A stretch of 64,000 nt of DNA from Pontibacter sp. Tf4 (GTDB taxonomy: Bacteria; Bacteroidota; Bacteroidia; Cytophagales; Hymenobacteraceae). The stretch's first letter is position 1. Each line of letters opens with the position of its first letter. Below, in pieces: positions 54,053-62,917 of the stretch. Where the stretch lies: NCBI RefSeq assembly GCF_014212495.1, contig NZ_JACKZC010000001.1, positions 124,001-188,000 of the forward strand. Reading direction: 5' to 3'. A program made the position numbers and the translations under genes. The notes below the pieces were generated by a model. The model saw only the letters and a list, made by a program, of their open reading frames with translations. It did no database searches and had not been told where the DNA came from.

Positions 54053-54209
54053 TAATTTTGTAGCACAAAAGGGCATACTAAAGTACGTCGCACCGGCGTT
54101 CTGACATTGTAGACAACGCCTTATAGTTAAGAGTTAAAGTTTAGTGAACGAGTGTTGTTTGTTGTTTGCAGCGGCAGGTGTTTAAGGCAGCACCTGCCGC
54201 TTTGCGTTT
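54053..54209 (+). ncRNA. Candidate small RNA, about 140 nt
   Basis: A -7 box TAATTTTG (54053-54060) is followed by a non-coding stretch that ends in a strong terminator-like hairpin. The interior has a GGCGTT (54095-54100) / AACGCC (54115-54120) hairpin. The terminal stem is GCGGCAGGTG (54171-54180) / CACCTGCCGC (54191-54200) with TTTGCGTTT after it. No reading frame fits and the minus-strand side lacks a T tract. A proper -33 TTTG is not evident, which is the main weakness. It stops at the 3' end of the convergent 54208 gene. Confidence 0.45.
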
Positions 54210-54576
54210 ACGGCTGCACAGCCCGGTTCAGCGGCTTATTTACAGTAACCTGAAATATCAGGGCTCCCAAACTATAGAAGACCATATCCAGCGCATCGGC
54301 GGTGTATTTACTTGAAAAAGCGGGCAATACTAACTCGAAGCAGATACTGAACAGCACCACAGCTACCACACTATAGACAGGCGCAAATACAAAAGCAGGA
54401 TTCCGGAAGTACAACCGCTCGGCTGTTAGTGCAATGGTCAGCACTACCGGCATACACAGCAGGTCGTCGAGGTAATGGGCGAGCAGTTTAATGTGCACCT
54501 GCTGTAGTTCGAGCACCTGGTTGAGCAGAAAAAGCAGCAGGCTGCCTATAAATACCGGATGAGTCAGCGTTCGCAA
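54208..54576 (-). CDS. Hypothetical small membrane protein
   Basis: 122 residues with three or four membrane segments (PVFIGSLLLFLLNQVLEL; LDDLLCMPVVLTIALTAERL; VFAPVYSVVAVVLFSICFELVLPAF; ALDMVFYSLGALIFQVTV). No family I can name with confidence; charged residues are sparse and mostly in loops. The start is TTG 54576, 4 bp after the zinc-ribbon stop, so the two are translationally coupled. The topology suggests a small integral membrane protein without large soluble domains. Confidence 0.7.
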   Translation of the reverse strand: MRTLTHPVFIGSLLLFLLNQVLELQQVHIKLLAHYLDDLLCMPVVLTIALTAERLYFRNPAFVFAPVYSVVAVVLFSICFELVLPAFSSKYTADALDMVFYSLGALIFQVTVNKPLNRAVQP

Positions 54577-54580
54577 GGTG

Positions 54581-54775
54581 TTATACTGCTACCAGCCCTA
54601 CCAGCAGCATCATTCCCCCTAATATCATCAGGAAGATCTCTGCCGCATTCAGGCCCTTTAAACTATACCATTTGTTCTTTTTTACTGGCGCTCCGCAGTT
54701 AGGGCATAAAGCAGCACCGGCAGGCAGCACAGCATGGCAGGAAGCGCATTGGGCGGTCGTTTCTGTTTGTGTCAA
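54581..54775 (-). CDS. Zinc-ribbon protein with C-terminal membrane helix
   Basis: 64 residues from TTG 54775. A CxxC...CxxC zinc ribbon (CASCHAVLPAGAALCPNCGAPV, about 10-31) followed by KKNKWYSLKGLNAAEIFLMILGGMMLLVGLVAV, a single membrane span at the C-terminus. Such tail-anchored zinc-ribbon proteins are common but uncharacterised. It is the first gene of a pair with the 122-residue membrane protein and has a well-formed promoter about 85 bp upstream. Confidence 0.75.
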   Translation of the reverse strand: MTQTETTAQCASCHAVLPAGAALCPNCGAPVKKNKWYSLKGLNAAEIFLMILGGMMLLVGLVAV

Positions 54776-54859
54776 TTTAAATCTGGTTTGTACTCTAACA
54801 GCGTTGCAGCAACTATAGTTTGCTTTCCGGTTTTAAGGCTATAGTTGGCGGCGCCGGCA

Positions 54860-54890
54860 CAAAGGTAGCCCCTGTTGGTACAGTCTCAAA
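54860..54890 (-). promoter_or_regulatory. Promoter of the zinc-ribbon gene
   Basis: On the minus strand TTTG (54887-54890) and TACCTTTG (54860-54867) with a 19-bp spacer match the consensus. Start of transcription near 54853, 78 nt before the TTG start. Confidence 0.7.
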
Positions 54891-55101
54891 AAACGGGCAC
54901 GGGCTATAGTTTAGCCAAGCTATGTGGTGTTATGAAGAAAAGGCGAGTACAGATGCAGAGCAAATGCAGGTTTTTACACCAAACCACCCGGATTTAGCTG
55001 CCAATCTGGGATGAGGAATAAAAAAATTCAGGGATAAAAAGTGGCTTTGCAGGCTGTAAACGGGCTTTTCAAAAAAAACAAAAAAATATCTGCCTGTTTC
55101 C

Positions 55102-55132
55102 TTGCTTTTAGAAAACAGTACTCATAATTTTG
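55102..55132 (+). promoter_or_regulatory. Promoter facing away from the zinc-ribbon gene
   Basis: TTG (55102-55104) and TAATTTTG (55125-55132), spacer 20 bp. No coding sequence follows on the plus strand, so the transcript would be the candidate RNA at 55139-55370. Confidence 0.6.
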
Positions 55133-55138
55133 CACCCG

Positions 55139-55370
55139 AATTGAGAGGGATATATGTTTGGAAAGCTAATATTGAGATAAAAATTTAGAGTTCCAAATCC
55201 TGATACATTTTTTTCGTGCCCGGTAATTTATTTTCTGCCGGCCACCAGCTTTTAAGATAGAAAAATACCCTTTGCGGGTTAAAGATAAGGTTAGTTAAAG
55301 TTAGATTAGTTTAGTTTGTTTTAAGGTGAGAGAAAGCCCAGTCATTTTGACGGGGCTTTTCTCATTTCAG
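55139..55370 (+). ncRNA. Candidate small RNA, about 230 nt
   Basis: Bounded by the 55102-55132 promoter and a terminator-like hairpin (GAGAAAGCCC 55330-55339 / GGGCTTTTCTC 55353-55363, followed by T-rich sequence). The body is AT-rich with no reading frame on either strand and a small TACCC...GGGTTA hairpin. It does not resemble tmRNA, SRP RNA or RNase P RNA. The downstream gene is convergent, so the hairpin could instead serve that gene; its T tract favours the plus strand. Confidence 0.5.
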
Positions 55371-55380
55371 GGGGTTTGGT

Positions 55381-55893
55381 TTACTTCAGATACGCTGCCG
55401 GTATGGGTTGTTTTTCCGTTTCCGGGGTAAACAGCAGGCTGGCTATCCACCAGCGGCCTTTGTCATACACCAGCTGGTATGTGTTTACGCCACGTGCTTC
55501 TACCTTGCCATCTTTGCCATAACGGGTCTCATAGGTCTGGAAGGCAGTGGCCAGGTTACCGAAGCGCTCGATGCGCAGCCCCAGTACATTTTCATAAAAG
55601 CCCAACGCTGTATAAGCCGGTCCGTTGCGCTCCGCAAATTTTGCAACGGTAGTTATCCGCACAAAGCTGCTGTCGCCTTTATAAAACACGCCGCCCATCT
55701 GCGCCTCCGGTAAAAACAGCGCCTTAAATTTCTCCATGTCGCGCTGCTGCCCTTTCGGCCCCGAGATGATCTTTAAGCCGGTAGCCGTAATGGCTTCGAT
55801 CGTCCCTACCTCGGCAGGTGTAAGTTTAGTTTGCGCCTGGGCAGCTATAGTTACCGTTGCGCCAAGCAGGAGTGTTAACAAAAGTTTTCTCAT
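55381..55893 (-). CDS. Secreted NTF2-like (SnoaL/DUF4440-type) protein
   Basis: 170 residues from ATG 55893, which starts a clear signal peptide (MRKLLLTLLLGATVTIAAQAQ). The longer frame would overlap the upstream gene. The body resembles an NTF2/SnoaL fold: EAITATGLKIISGPKGQQRDMEKFKALFLPEAQM, FAERNGPAYTALGFYENVLGLRIERFGNLATAFQTYETRYG, GVNTYQLVYDKGRWWIASLLFTPE. These domains bind small hydrophobic ligands or serve as scaffolds; substrate unknown. Downstream of the TonB-like gene on the same strand (16-bp gap). Confidence 0.78.
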   Translation of the reverse strand: MRKLLLTLLLGATVTIAAQAQTKLTPAEVGTIEAITATGLKIISGPKGQQRDMEKFKALFLPEAQMGGVFYKGDSSFVRITTVAKFAERNGPAYTALGFYENVLGLRIERFGNLATAFQTYETRYGKDGKVEARGVNTYQLVYDKGRWWIASLLFTPETEKQPIPAAYLK

Positions 55894-55909
55894 AGTTATA
55901 GTTAAGGAG

Positions 55910-56752
55910 CTATAGTTTATTATTCCATTTGGTACTGGCATGGAACCGGAACGGCAGGGTAAAGGCCATGTCTTCGGGTTCGCCTTCTATAAGGGCCGGG
56001 TTCCAGGCTGGCAAGGTTTGTACCACACGCACAGCTTCAGCATCCAGTTCCGGATCAACGGGCTGTACTACTTCTATATATTTAATAACGCCGGTCTTGC
56101 TTACTACAAAGGCCACCATCACAATACCGCCAACGCCTCTTTTGTAGGCCGACTTAGGGTAAACCGTATTCTGGGCGAGGTGCCTCATTAATTGCCGTTC
56201 GCCGCCTTTAAACTCGGGCATTTCCACCATCCTGAAAAACTCCAGCTCCTTGCCATCCCTATCAAACAGTTTCCCTGAGACCAATTCGTTCTGGTTATAA
56301 ACTTCTATGCGACGCAGCTCACCGGTTTCGTACCAGGCTTTCAGGGTATCCTGTAGTTTATAGTTCTGGTAGTGCTGGATATAATGCAGCTGACCGCTTT
56401 GGTACCAGGTTTTAGACGGCCCGTGCAGCTCGCCTTTCACATAAACAGCTTCTGTTTGCAGCTTCCCGTTCGGGTACCACTCATAATACATGCCTTCCAG
56501 CACGCCCCGTCCTAAGAGGCCTCCGTTTAAATTGCTATAGTTAGCCAGGCTTACTTTTGAACTGTCAGACACAAGATAGCGCGTCCGGGTGCCTCCCCAA
56601 CCCTCCTTGTTTTTCTCTTCCACTTCAAAATAGTGCGCTTCCGTAGCAGGCACTTCCGAGCGGCCACTTTTGCTTAGGTATTTTATAGTTTGTGCAGAGC
56701 TGTAACTAAGTGTAAAAAGGATAACTAAGGCGGTAAGTAAACTTGATCTCAT
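55910..56752 (-). CDS. TonB-like protein with MORN/YwqK-type repeats
   Basis: 280 residues. Signal peptide (RSSLLTALVILFTLSYSSAQ). The middle has about five MORN-like repeats (GMYYEWYPNGKLQTEAVYVKGELHGPSKTWYQSGQLHYIQHYQNYKLQDTLKAWYETGELRRIEVY). The C-terminus is a TonB domain (about 180-270: FKGGERQLMRHLAQNTVYPKSAYKRGVGGIVMVAFVVSKTGVIKYIEVVQPVDPELDAEAVRVVQTLPAWNPA). There is no N-terminal membrane anchor beyond the signal peptide, so it may not act as a classical energy transducer. Downstream of the DUF3857 gene with a 10-bp gap. Confidence 0.85.
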   Translation of the reverse strand: MRSSLLTALVILFTLSYSSAQTIKYLSKSGRSEVPATEAHYFEVEEKNKEGWGGTRTRYLVSDSSKVSLANYSNLNGGLLGRGVLEGMYYEWYPNGKLQTEAVYVKGELHGPSKTWYQSGQLHYIQHYQNYKLQDTLKAWYETGELRRIEVYNQNELVSGKLFDRDGKELEFFRMVEMPEFKGGERQLMRHLAQNTVYPKSAYKRGVGGIVMVAFVVSKTGVIKYIEVVQPVDPELDAEAVRVVQTLPAWNPALIEGEPEDMAFTLPFRFHASTKWNNKL

Positions 56753-56762
56753 GGATGATAGG

Positions 56763-59384
56763 CTATGCTATTACGATCTCTTCAACTTCCTCTGCTTCGG
56801 GCTGGTAACGCCAGGCCGGATGCAGCCGCTCCACAAAAGTAGCTTTTACCCTGTGCGACAGATTGAAGTAAGGCACCCAGATAGCAGCTGCTATAAATGC
56901 CTGCGCAATTTCTTTTGCTGTGTCGGCTCCGGTTCCTGTTCCCAGCCCCATCAGGCTGATCAGGGCATAATCGAGTACTATAAACGCAAAGTTGGCGGCG
57001 TAAAAAATTACCATAAGTCTTGGCACACTGCTACGGCGCTGAAAGAAAAGGTAAATCAATAGTAAACTGAACACCAGGTATGCTACGTTCACCACCAGTT
57101 CCATAGTTAGTATGCCCGCCAGCGCTGGGGAATAAACCCCGGAAGAAGTATCCAGTATGTTTTCCCACACGGCAGCATCAAAGTAACGTTCGCTGAGTAT
57201 GCCAAAAACCAACCTGAAAGGGGTACCTACCAAACCAATAGCAACCAGAACCAGCCAGCCGCCAATGCTTCTGCTATCTCCCATAGTATAGTTTTCCGGC
57301 AGTTGCGGATCCCAGTGGTATAGTTTGTAAGCCCCAAACCCTGCAGCCAGCAGTGCTATAAGCGCAAAACCAGCCACAGGCCAGGCCGTACCGCCTTTGG
57401 ACCCTATGCCTTTATGGTAAGTAAGGCCATACGAAAGCGCATCGAGCATGCTTTTCTGTTTGCGCACATATTGGCTGGTAGCTTCGGCCGGTACGTGGTC
57501 CTGTTTGGTTTTGTAGGTATAGGTTAGCTCCAGCTCTGTGCCCGAATTGCTATACTTCTCTGATTTTGTGAAAAGAAAAGCGTCATCTTCTACCGTCAGT
57601 TCATCGTTGCTCACGTTCCAGGTTTCCGGCAGGAGTATGTTTATAGTTTGCTCTACGTGCACCGGGTAACCAATGGCCAGTGGCATGGTACGCTTGCTGG
57701 TTTTTGGCTGGCTGATGTAGCTACGCAGCACCTGTGGTGTAAACCAGGCTTCTATCACCTGCTCGTTACCGGCCTGATCGGTCCAGAAATTCGGGATGGT
57801 GTATTTCTCAAAAACTGTAAAGCTGTTTCTGTATATATCGTCCTCGTAGCTGATCTCCACATCAGATTCTATTTCAGGATAGGTGTTGGCGTAAAAGTTA
57901 AGGTAGGTTTTTCCAATATCTTTTATGCTGGTAGTTGAGAAGTGCCGACGCTGGTAATCTGCCTCTGAGCCGCTATATTCTGTCCGGACCTCTAACTCCA
58001 CATCGCCTGAGAAATCATTGATATAGTAGGTCTCCTTTACCTTTACTTCCGGCTTGTCGGCGGCAGTGCCTGTTACAGTAGCCAGTGCTTTGGTGTTGGG
58101 TTTAATCAGAAGGGCTTTGCCATAGTTAGGCAGGTAAATGTTTTTATAGTTACCGCGCTGCTTGCTGATGGTGGCATCATACCAGTAAGTTTTACCGCCC
58201 AGTAACTCTACCTGCACAATGCAATGGTTAAAAGCATAAGGCGATGGCAGCAGCTCTGAAATGTGCCCTTGTGTGTTTGAGTTTACCAACGCCGGGTAAG
58301 CTTTTATATCCATCTGGCGCAGCATGGCACACAGCAACTGCGCTTTATCTTTACAATCTCCGAAACGGTTGGCATACACCTCTGATGGCGGACGGGGCTT
58401 GAAACCACCTATACCAGCCTCAAAACCCAGGTAACGTACTTCGTCCTGCACAAAGCGCAGTGCTGCTGTCATACGGTCTTCGTCGCTGCCGTAGGTGTTC
58501 TTTATACTGTCTATGCTGGCTAAAAGCGGTTTGCTTAGCTTCTGGTTAATTTCGTAAAGCGGCAGCGCCCAGTCTACTACTTCGGCCCACGAATTAAACT
58601 CCGACAGATACACACCGGGATAAGGATCGTACCACGATGGGGTGCCATCGTCTACTACCGTGCCCGGCAGGTTTTTCAGGTGCCAGGTGTAAGTTGTGCT
58701 GCCGTTAGCAGTTGTAATGGCTGGTTTTTTGTCGGTCAGGTAGAGTTTATAGTTTAGTTTGCGGCTTTCGGGCATTACAATGCGCAGCAGGCGCTCATCC
58801 ATAGGGTCGTAGCCCTGCAGGTTAAACGAGTTAAAGAAGCGGCCGCCAAACACCGGGTTACTCCCTTTTATGGTACAGGCATATTCCACCACATCGCCCA
58901 CCCTGATATCATCCAGCACCAATACCGCCGTAAGGCTTTCATCATAAATGCCCTTGTCCATGCCGCTTTCGCGCTGCAGCACTTTCACTTTGTTCAGGTT
59001 CAGCTTATCAATGGGTTTGCCGTTGCGCCACACAATTACTTTATGGAACTGCAGCTGCTCGTGGTGCGGATCAAAAGAAAGGCGGATTTCCGATGAGTTC
59101 TGTACGCCTTCTTCGGTAGTAATTTTATAAATGCTATGCGAATACACTTCCTGGCGGGCCACCTCGTACTGTTGGTCCATGAGCAGGAAATGGTAGCCGC
59201 CGTTTACCTCATTAATGTTGATGTTGGTCTCGGTACGGTGCGGAAGTTTTTTGATCCAGGCAGGTTCGGGTGCCTGCGACACATTGCGCCGGGCAGCTAT
59301 AGTTGCGTGTTGCCAGATAAGGGCTAAAAAAAGCAAGGCAACAGAAAGACTTCTAAGTTTGTTTTCAGGGTAAAAATGTTTCAT
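56763..59384 (-). CDS. DUF3857/transglutaminase membrane protein with C-terminal DUF2569
   Basis: 873 residues. Signal peptide, then a DUF3857 domain (about 50-230), then a transglutaminase-like domain (about 290-390) whose Cys lies in YANRFGDCKDKAQLLCAMLRQM and His in FNHCIVQVELLGGKTYWYDATISK. A DUF3858-like region follows (about 450-640), one helix (VAGFALIALLAAGFGAYKLY), then a C-terminal DUF2569-like domain with four membrane segments (SIGGWLVLVAIGLVGTPFRLVFGIL ... ELVVNVAYLVFSLLLIYLFFQ ... MVIFYAANFAFIVLDYALISL ...). The last domain is an unusual addition. Probably a periplasmic protease-like or peptidoglycan-acting protein. Divergent from the ABC exporter. Confidence 0.85.
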   Translation of the reverse strand: MKHFYPENKLRSLSVALLFLALIWQHATIAARRNVSQAPEPAWIKKLPHRTETNININEVNGGYHFLLMDQQYEVARQEVYSHSIYKITTEEGVQNSSEIRLSFDPHHEQLQFHKVIVWRNGKPIDKLNLNKVKVLQRESGMDKGIYDESLTAVLVLDDIRVGDVVEYACTIKGSNPVFGGRFFNSFNLQGYDPMDERLLRIVMPESRKLNYKLYLTDKKPAITTANGSTTYTWHLKNLPGTVVDDGTPSWYDPYPGVYLSEFNSWAEVVDWALPLYEINQKLSKPLLASIDSIKNTYGSDEDRMTAALRFVQDEVRYLGFEAGIGGFKPRPPSEVYANRFGDCKDKAQLLCAMLRQMDIKAYPALVNSNTQGHISELLPSPYAFNHCIVQVELLGGKTYWYDATISKQRGNYKNIYLPNYGKALLIKPNTKALATVTGTAADKPEVKVKETYYINDFSGDVELEVRTEYSGSEADYQRRHFSTTSIKDIGKTYLNFYANTYPEIESDVEISYEDDIYRNSFTVFEKYTIPNFWTDQAGNEQVIEAWFTPQVLRSYISQPKTSKRTMPLAIGYPVHVEQTINILLPETWNVSNDELTVEDDAFLFTKSEKYSNSGTELELTYTYKTKQDHVPAEATSQYVRKQKSMLDALSYGLTYHKGIGSKGGTAWPVAGFALIALLAAGFGAYKLYHWDPQLPENYTMGDSRSIGGWLVLVAIGLVGTPFRLVFGILSERYFDAAVWENILDTSSGVYSPALAGILTMELVVNVAYLVFSLLLIYLFFQRRSSVPRLMVIFYAANFAFIVLDYALISLMGLGTGTGADTAKEIAQAFIAAAIWVPYFNLSHRVKATFVERLHPAWRYQPEAEEVEEIVIA

Positions 59385-59541
59385 ACTATCTACTTAATAA
59401 ACTTTTAAATATAGTACATTTTGTGTTATAGTTTATATATCTGCCTGCTGCTGAAAAATTTGTGCAATTTTCACCTTGTTGCTGGCGCCTGAACATTCTG
59501 CCTTATCAGTGGTATAGTTATTGTTGAGTTTGAATTAATAG

Positions 59542-61395
59542 ATGAAGATTTTCCGAGATAAACCTGCTGCTGCTCCCAAAGCAGCTGATGATAAAAAAAC
59601 CCTGAAAGAACAGGTAGGCGCGCTAAAGAACCTGCCAAAGTTTTTCCGGCTGATCTGGGAAACCAGTCCGGCCATGACGATCGGTAACCTGGTACTGCGC
59701 CTGGTAAAGTCGGCCCTGCCCCTCTCGATGCTGTATATCGGCAAACTGATCATTGATGAAGTGATCCGGCTGATAGACGTAACCGGCGAGAAAGACCTCT
59801 CTTTTCTGTGGATGCTGATAGCAGCAGAACTGGGCCTGGCTATAGTTTCAGACCTGATAAGCCGCGGCATTACTTTGCTGGATAGTTTGCTGGGCGACCT
59901 GTTCTCCAATAAAACATCGGTACAACTGATAGAACACGCAGCCACCCTGGACCTGACCCAGTTTGAGGATGCCACCTTTTACGATAAGTTGGAACGGGCT
60001 CGCCGGCAAACGGTAACACGTGTGGTGCTCATGTCGCAGGTGCTGTCGCAGTTGCAGGATATTGTAACCATAGGCTTTCTGGCGGTTGGTCTGATCGCGT
60101 TTAACCCGTGGCTTATTCTGATACTGCTGATCGCGGTTATCCCTTCGTTTCTGGGCGAGACGCATTTTAACGAACGTACTTACTCCCTTTCCCGCTCCTG
60201 GACTCCAGAGCGCCGCGAACTGGACTACCTCCGTTACATTGGCGCTTCCGACGAAACAGCCAAAGAGATCAAAACCTTTAACCTGTCCGGCTTTCTGGCT
60301 GATCGGTTCAGGGTACTTTCAGATAAATACTACCTACTCAATAAAAGCCTGATCGTGAGAAGGGCTGTATGGGGAAGTGCTTTGTCTGGTTTGGGTACGC
60401 TGGCCTACTATGGCGCTTATGTGTTTATACTGGTGCAAACGGTGGCCGGTGCCATCACTGTGGGTAGCCTTACCTTTCTGGCGGGCTCGTTCAGCAACAT
60501 GCGCGGTCTGCTGCAGGGCATCATGACCCGTTTCTCGCAGATAGCGGAAAGTGCTTTATACTTACAGGACCTGTTCGACTTTCTGGAACTTAAACCACAG
60601 ATAACGCCGCCGGTTAATCCACTGCCCATACCACGACCCATACAACACGGCTTTACGTTTGAAGGTGTAGGCTTTAAGTACCAGAACAGCGAAAAATGGG
60701 CTGTGCGTAACCTGAGCTTCCACTTAAGAGCTGGCGAAAAACTGGCTTTGGTTGGCGAAAACGGTGCCGGTAAAACCACACTGGTAAAACTACTGGCCAG
60801 GCTATACGAACCAACCGAAGGCCGCATTCTCTTAGATGGCATCGATCTTCGGGACTATGACCTGAACGACCTGCGCCACCAGGTAGGCATCATCTTTCAG
60901 GATTATGTGCGCTTCCAGATGTCGGCTTCCGATAACATTGCCATTGGCCAGATCAGCAACATCCGCGACAAAGACCGCATACAGGGATCAGCACAAAAAA
61001 GCCTGGCCGACCCAGTTATCCAGCGCCTGCCCGATAAGTACGACCAGGTGCTTGGCAAGCGCTTTAACAAAGGTGTGGAGCTATCGGGTGGCGAGTGGCA
61101 GAAAGTGGCCTTGGCGCGTGCTTATATGCGCGATGCTCAGCTGCTGATACTGGACGAGCCAACCTCTGCCCTGGATGCCCGTGCCGAGCACGAAGTGTTC
61201 CTGCGCTTTTCGGAGCTGATAGCAGGCAAAACAGCCGTACTTATCTCCCACCGCTTCTCGACAGTGCGTATGGCCGACCGCATCCTGTTCCTGGAGCAAG
61301 GGCAGTTAAAAGAACTGGGCTCGCACGATGAATTGCTGGCACAGAACGGCAAATACGCCGAGCTATTCCATTTACAGGCCAAAGGGTATTTGTAA
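59542..61395 (+). CDS. ABC exporter, fused membrane and ATPase domains
   Basis: 617 residues. N-terminal six-helix membrane domain (about 40-320, with KSALPLSMLYIGKLIIDEV, DIVTIGFLAVGLIAFNPWLILILLIAVIP, SALSGLGTLAYYGAYVFILVQTVAGAITVGSLTFLAG). The ATPase domain (about 360-610) has Walker A GENGAGKTTLVKLLARL, Q-loop IIFQDYVRFQ, signature LSGGEWQKVALARAYM, Walker B QLLILDEPTSALD and H-loop LISHRFSTV. It acts as a homodimer exporting an unknown substrate. It is divergent from the DUF3857 gene by about 157 bp and has no partner. Confidence 0.93.
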   Translation: MKIFRDKPAAAPKAADDKKTLKEQVGALKNLPKFFRLIWETSPAMTIGNLVLRLVKSALPLSMLYIGKLIIDEVIRLIDVTGEKDLSFLWMLIAAELGLAIVSDLISRGITLLDSLLGDLFSNKTSVQLIEHAATLDLTQFEDATFYDKLERARRQTVTRVVLMSQVLSQLQDIVTIGFLAVGLIAFNPWLILILLIAVIPSFLGETHFNERTYSLSRSWTPERRELDYLRYIGASDETAKEIKTFNLSGFLADRFRVLSDKYYLLNKSLIVRRAVWGSALSGLGTLAYYGAYVFILVQTVAGAITVGSLTFLAGSFSNMRGLLQGIMTRFSQIAESALYLQDLFDFLELKPQITPPVNPLPIPRPIQHGFTFEGVGFKYQNSEKWAVRNLSFHLRAGEKLALVGENGAGKTTLVKLLARLYEPTEGRILLDGIDLRDYDLNDLRHQVGIIFQDYVRFQMSASDNIAIGQISNIRDKDRIQGSAQKSLADPVIQRLPDKYDQVLGKRFNKGVELSGGEWQKVALARAYMRDAQLLILDEPTSALDARAEHEVFLRFSELIAGKTAVLISHRFSTVRMADRILFLEQGQLKELGSHDELLAQNGKYAELFHLQAKGYL

Positions 61396-61569
61396 ATCGT
61401 TATTCGTTGATAGTTATTCGTTAATAGTTTGATATCAGAACTAAGAGCTTCAACTGTATAGCGTACATGAGGAAATAACCCTGCTAATCTTTTAATCCTG
61501 AAAATCCTGATCCCAACAATTAACTACCATCAATCAGCAATCAACCCTCTCCACGTGGAACATAATTGC

Positions 61570-62019
61570 TTAGTTAAGCGATGCTTGCCCGTGCTGGTTA
61601 AGCCAGGTTTCGGCTTCTTCTACCGAGTTGAAAGTGCGGTAAGGTAAGGTAGAGTTGGTCTTAAAAGAATTCAGCTGTAAGTGCGCTATCTTATCGGTGG
61701 GCATGACATGGGCTACCTGCCTTACACCTGAATCTATTATTATTTGTTGAGCAGCCATGTGCAGCTCGTTCATTTCCTGCGGATGCGTGATCATGGTACG
61801 CATGTCAGTCAGAACTGTAAAGCCCGGCTGTGTTAATGCTATTATCTTTTTCCAGTCGCCGAGTAGGTCCGGTACGGCACTTTTGCTTTTCCAGTAGCCG
61901 TGTATGGTAAAGTAAACCCTGTTCCTGGCTTTATCTACAGACAGGTCATAGCACGAGTTCTGCGCTACCTGGTGGTAGGTGCTTTCCGGAACATCGCTAT
62001 ATTGGCTGGCTGTATACAT
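61570..62019 (-). CDS. STAS/SpoIIAA-like small protein
   Basis: 149 residues, no signal. Beta-alpha pattern DLSVDKARNRVYFTIHGYWKSKSAVPDLLGDWKKIIALTQPGFTVLTDMRTMITHPQEMNELHMAAQQIIIDSGVRQVAHVMPTDKIAHLQLN, then NSVEEAETWLNQHG. The FTVLTDMR...MNELHMAAQ layout is like the SpoIIAA-like/STAS family; the usual phospho-serine is not evident. Function unknown; it may bind a partner protein. It lies downstream of the GDPD gene on the same strand with a 40-bp gap. Confidence 0.65.
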   Translation of the reverse strand: MYTASQYSDVPESTYHQVAQNSCYDLSVDKARNRVYFTIHGYWKSKSAVPDLLGDWKKIIALTQPGFTVLTDMRTMITHPQEMNELHMAAQQIIIDSGVRQVAHVMPTDKIAHLQLNSFKTNSTLPYRTFNSVEEAETWLNQHGQASLN

Positions 62020-62059
62020 TACCGACTTTTACGAAATTGTACTCCCTGCGCCTTATACT

Positions 62060-62914
62060 TTATGAAGTTTTATTAGCCATGTAGTAACTTTTTACCTCCC
62101 TCAATACCATATCCGGGTAATCTGATATGATACCATCTACTCCGGCGTTCAGCATTTTTAGTACTGTTTCAGCATCGTTTACGGTCCAGGCAAAGCATTT
62201 TATACGTTCCTTTTGCAGCAGTTGCATCAGGCTGCCATCTATCAAACTATAGTTGGGGTTGTAGGCGTACGGCATAAATCCTAACTGGTCCAGGCGTTGT
62301 TCGGGCGGCGTGTTATCTTCGGTAAGTAACCCCAGTTTTATAGTTGGTTTTAAGTGGTGCAGCACCTGCAACGGCCTCACATCAAACGACTGGATCAGGG
62401 ACTGCTCCGTCAGTTTATAGTTTGCCAGCACCTCTAACAGCAACTCTACAAACAGCTCCGGCCTGGGGTGGAAAATCTTATCGCCGGCTATAGTTGATTT
62501 GATCTCGATGTTGAAATACGGACAGGCTATAGTTTGCTGCGCACAATACGCCTGTACTGCTTCTATAACTTCGGATAGCAATGGCTTGTGTGCAACCTGG
62601 TTTTGCTGCTTTGGGAAGCGCGGATGTGTTTTGGAACCGCAGTCGTATTGCTTTATAGTCTGGTAGGGCAGCTTGTAGATGTTATGCTGCAATTCATCAG
62701 CCGGAGCTATAGTTGTGCCATCGGGTTTCAGGCAGTATTCTGCAGCAAACCAAGGCTCATGCGATACCAGTACCTGTGCATCTCCTGTTATCACCACGTC
62801 CAGTTCCAGGGCGTGTGCTCCCAGTTCAGTTGCTTTCAGAAAGGCGGGTATGGTGTTTTCCGGTAAGAGGCCGCGGCAGCCTCTGTGCCCGTGCACTTCT
62901 ATTGCTTCGGGCAT
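62060..62914 (-). CDS. Glycerophosphodiester phosphodiesterase
   Basis: 284 residues, GDPD TIM barrel. HGHRGCRGLLPENTIPAFLKATELGAHALELDVVITGDAQVLVSHEP contains the catalytic HRG...ENT, ELDV and SHE signatures (about 8-55). Later: IEIKSTI, QSFDVRPLQVLHHLKPTIKLGLL, CFAWTVNDAETVLKMLNAGVDGIISDYPDM. It hydrolyses glycerophosphodiesters such as those from phospholipids. No signal peptide, so cytoplasmic. The neighbouring fasciclin gene stops 3 bp upstream of its start, suggesting an operon. Confidence 0.92.
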   Translation of the reverse strand: MPEAIEVHGHRGCRGLLPENTIPAFLKATELGAHALELDVVITGDAQVLVSHEPWFAAEYCLKPDGTTIAPADELQHNIYKLPYQTIKQYDCGSKTHPRFPKQQNQVAHKPLLSEVIEAVQAYCAQQTIACPYFNIEIKSTIAGDKIFHPRPELFVELLLEVLANYKLTEQSLIQSFDVRPLQVLHHLKPTIKLGLLTEDNTPPEQRLDQLGFMPYAYNPNYSLIDGSLMQLLQKERIKCFAWTVNDAETVLKMLNAGVDGIISDYPDMVLREVKSYYMANKTS

Positions 62915-62917
62915 CTG

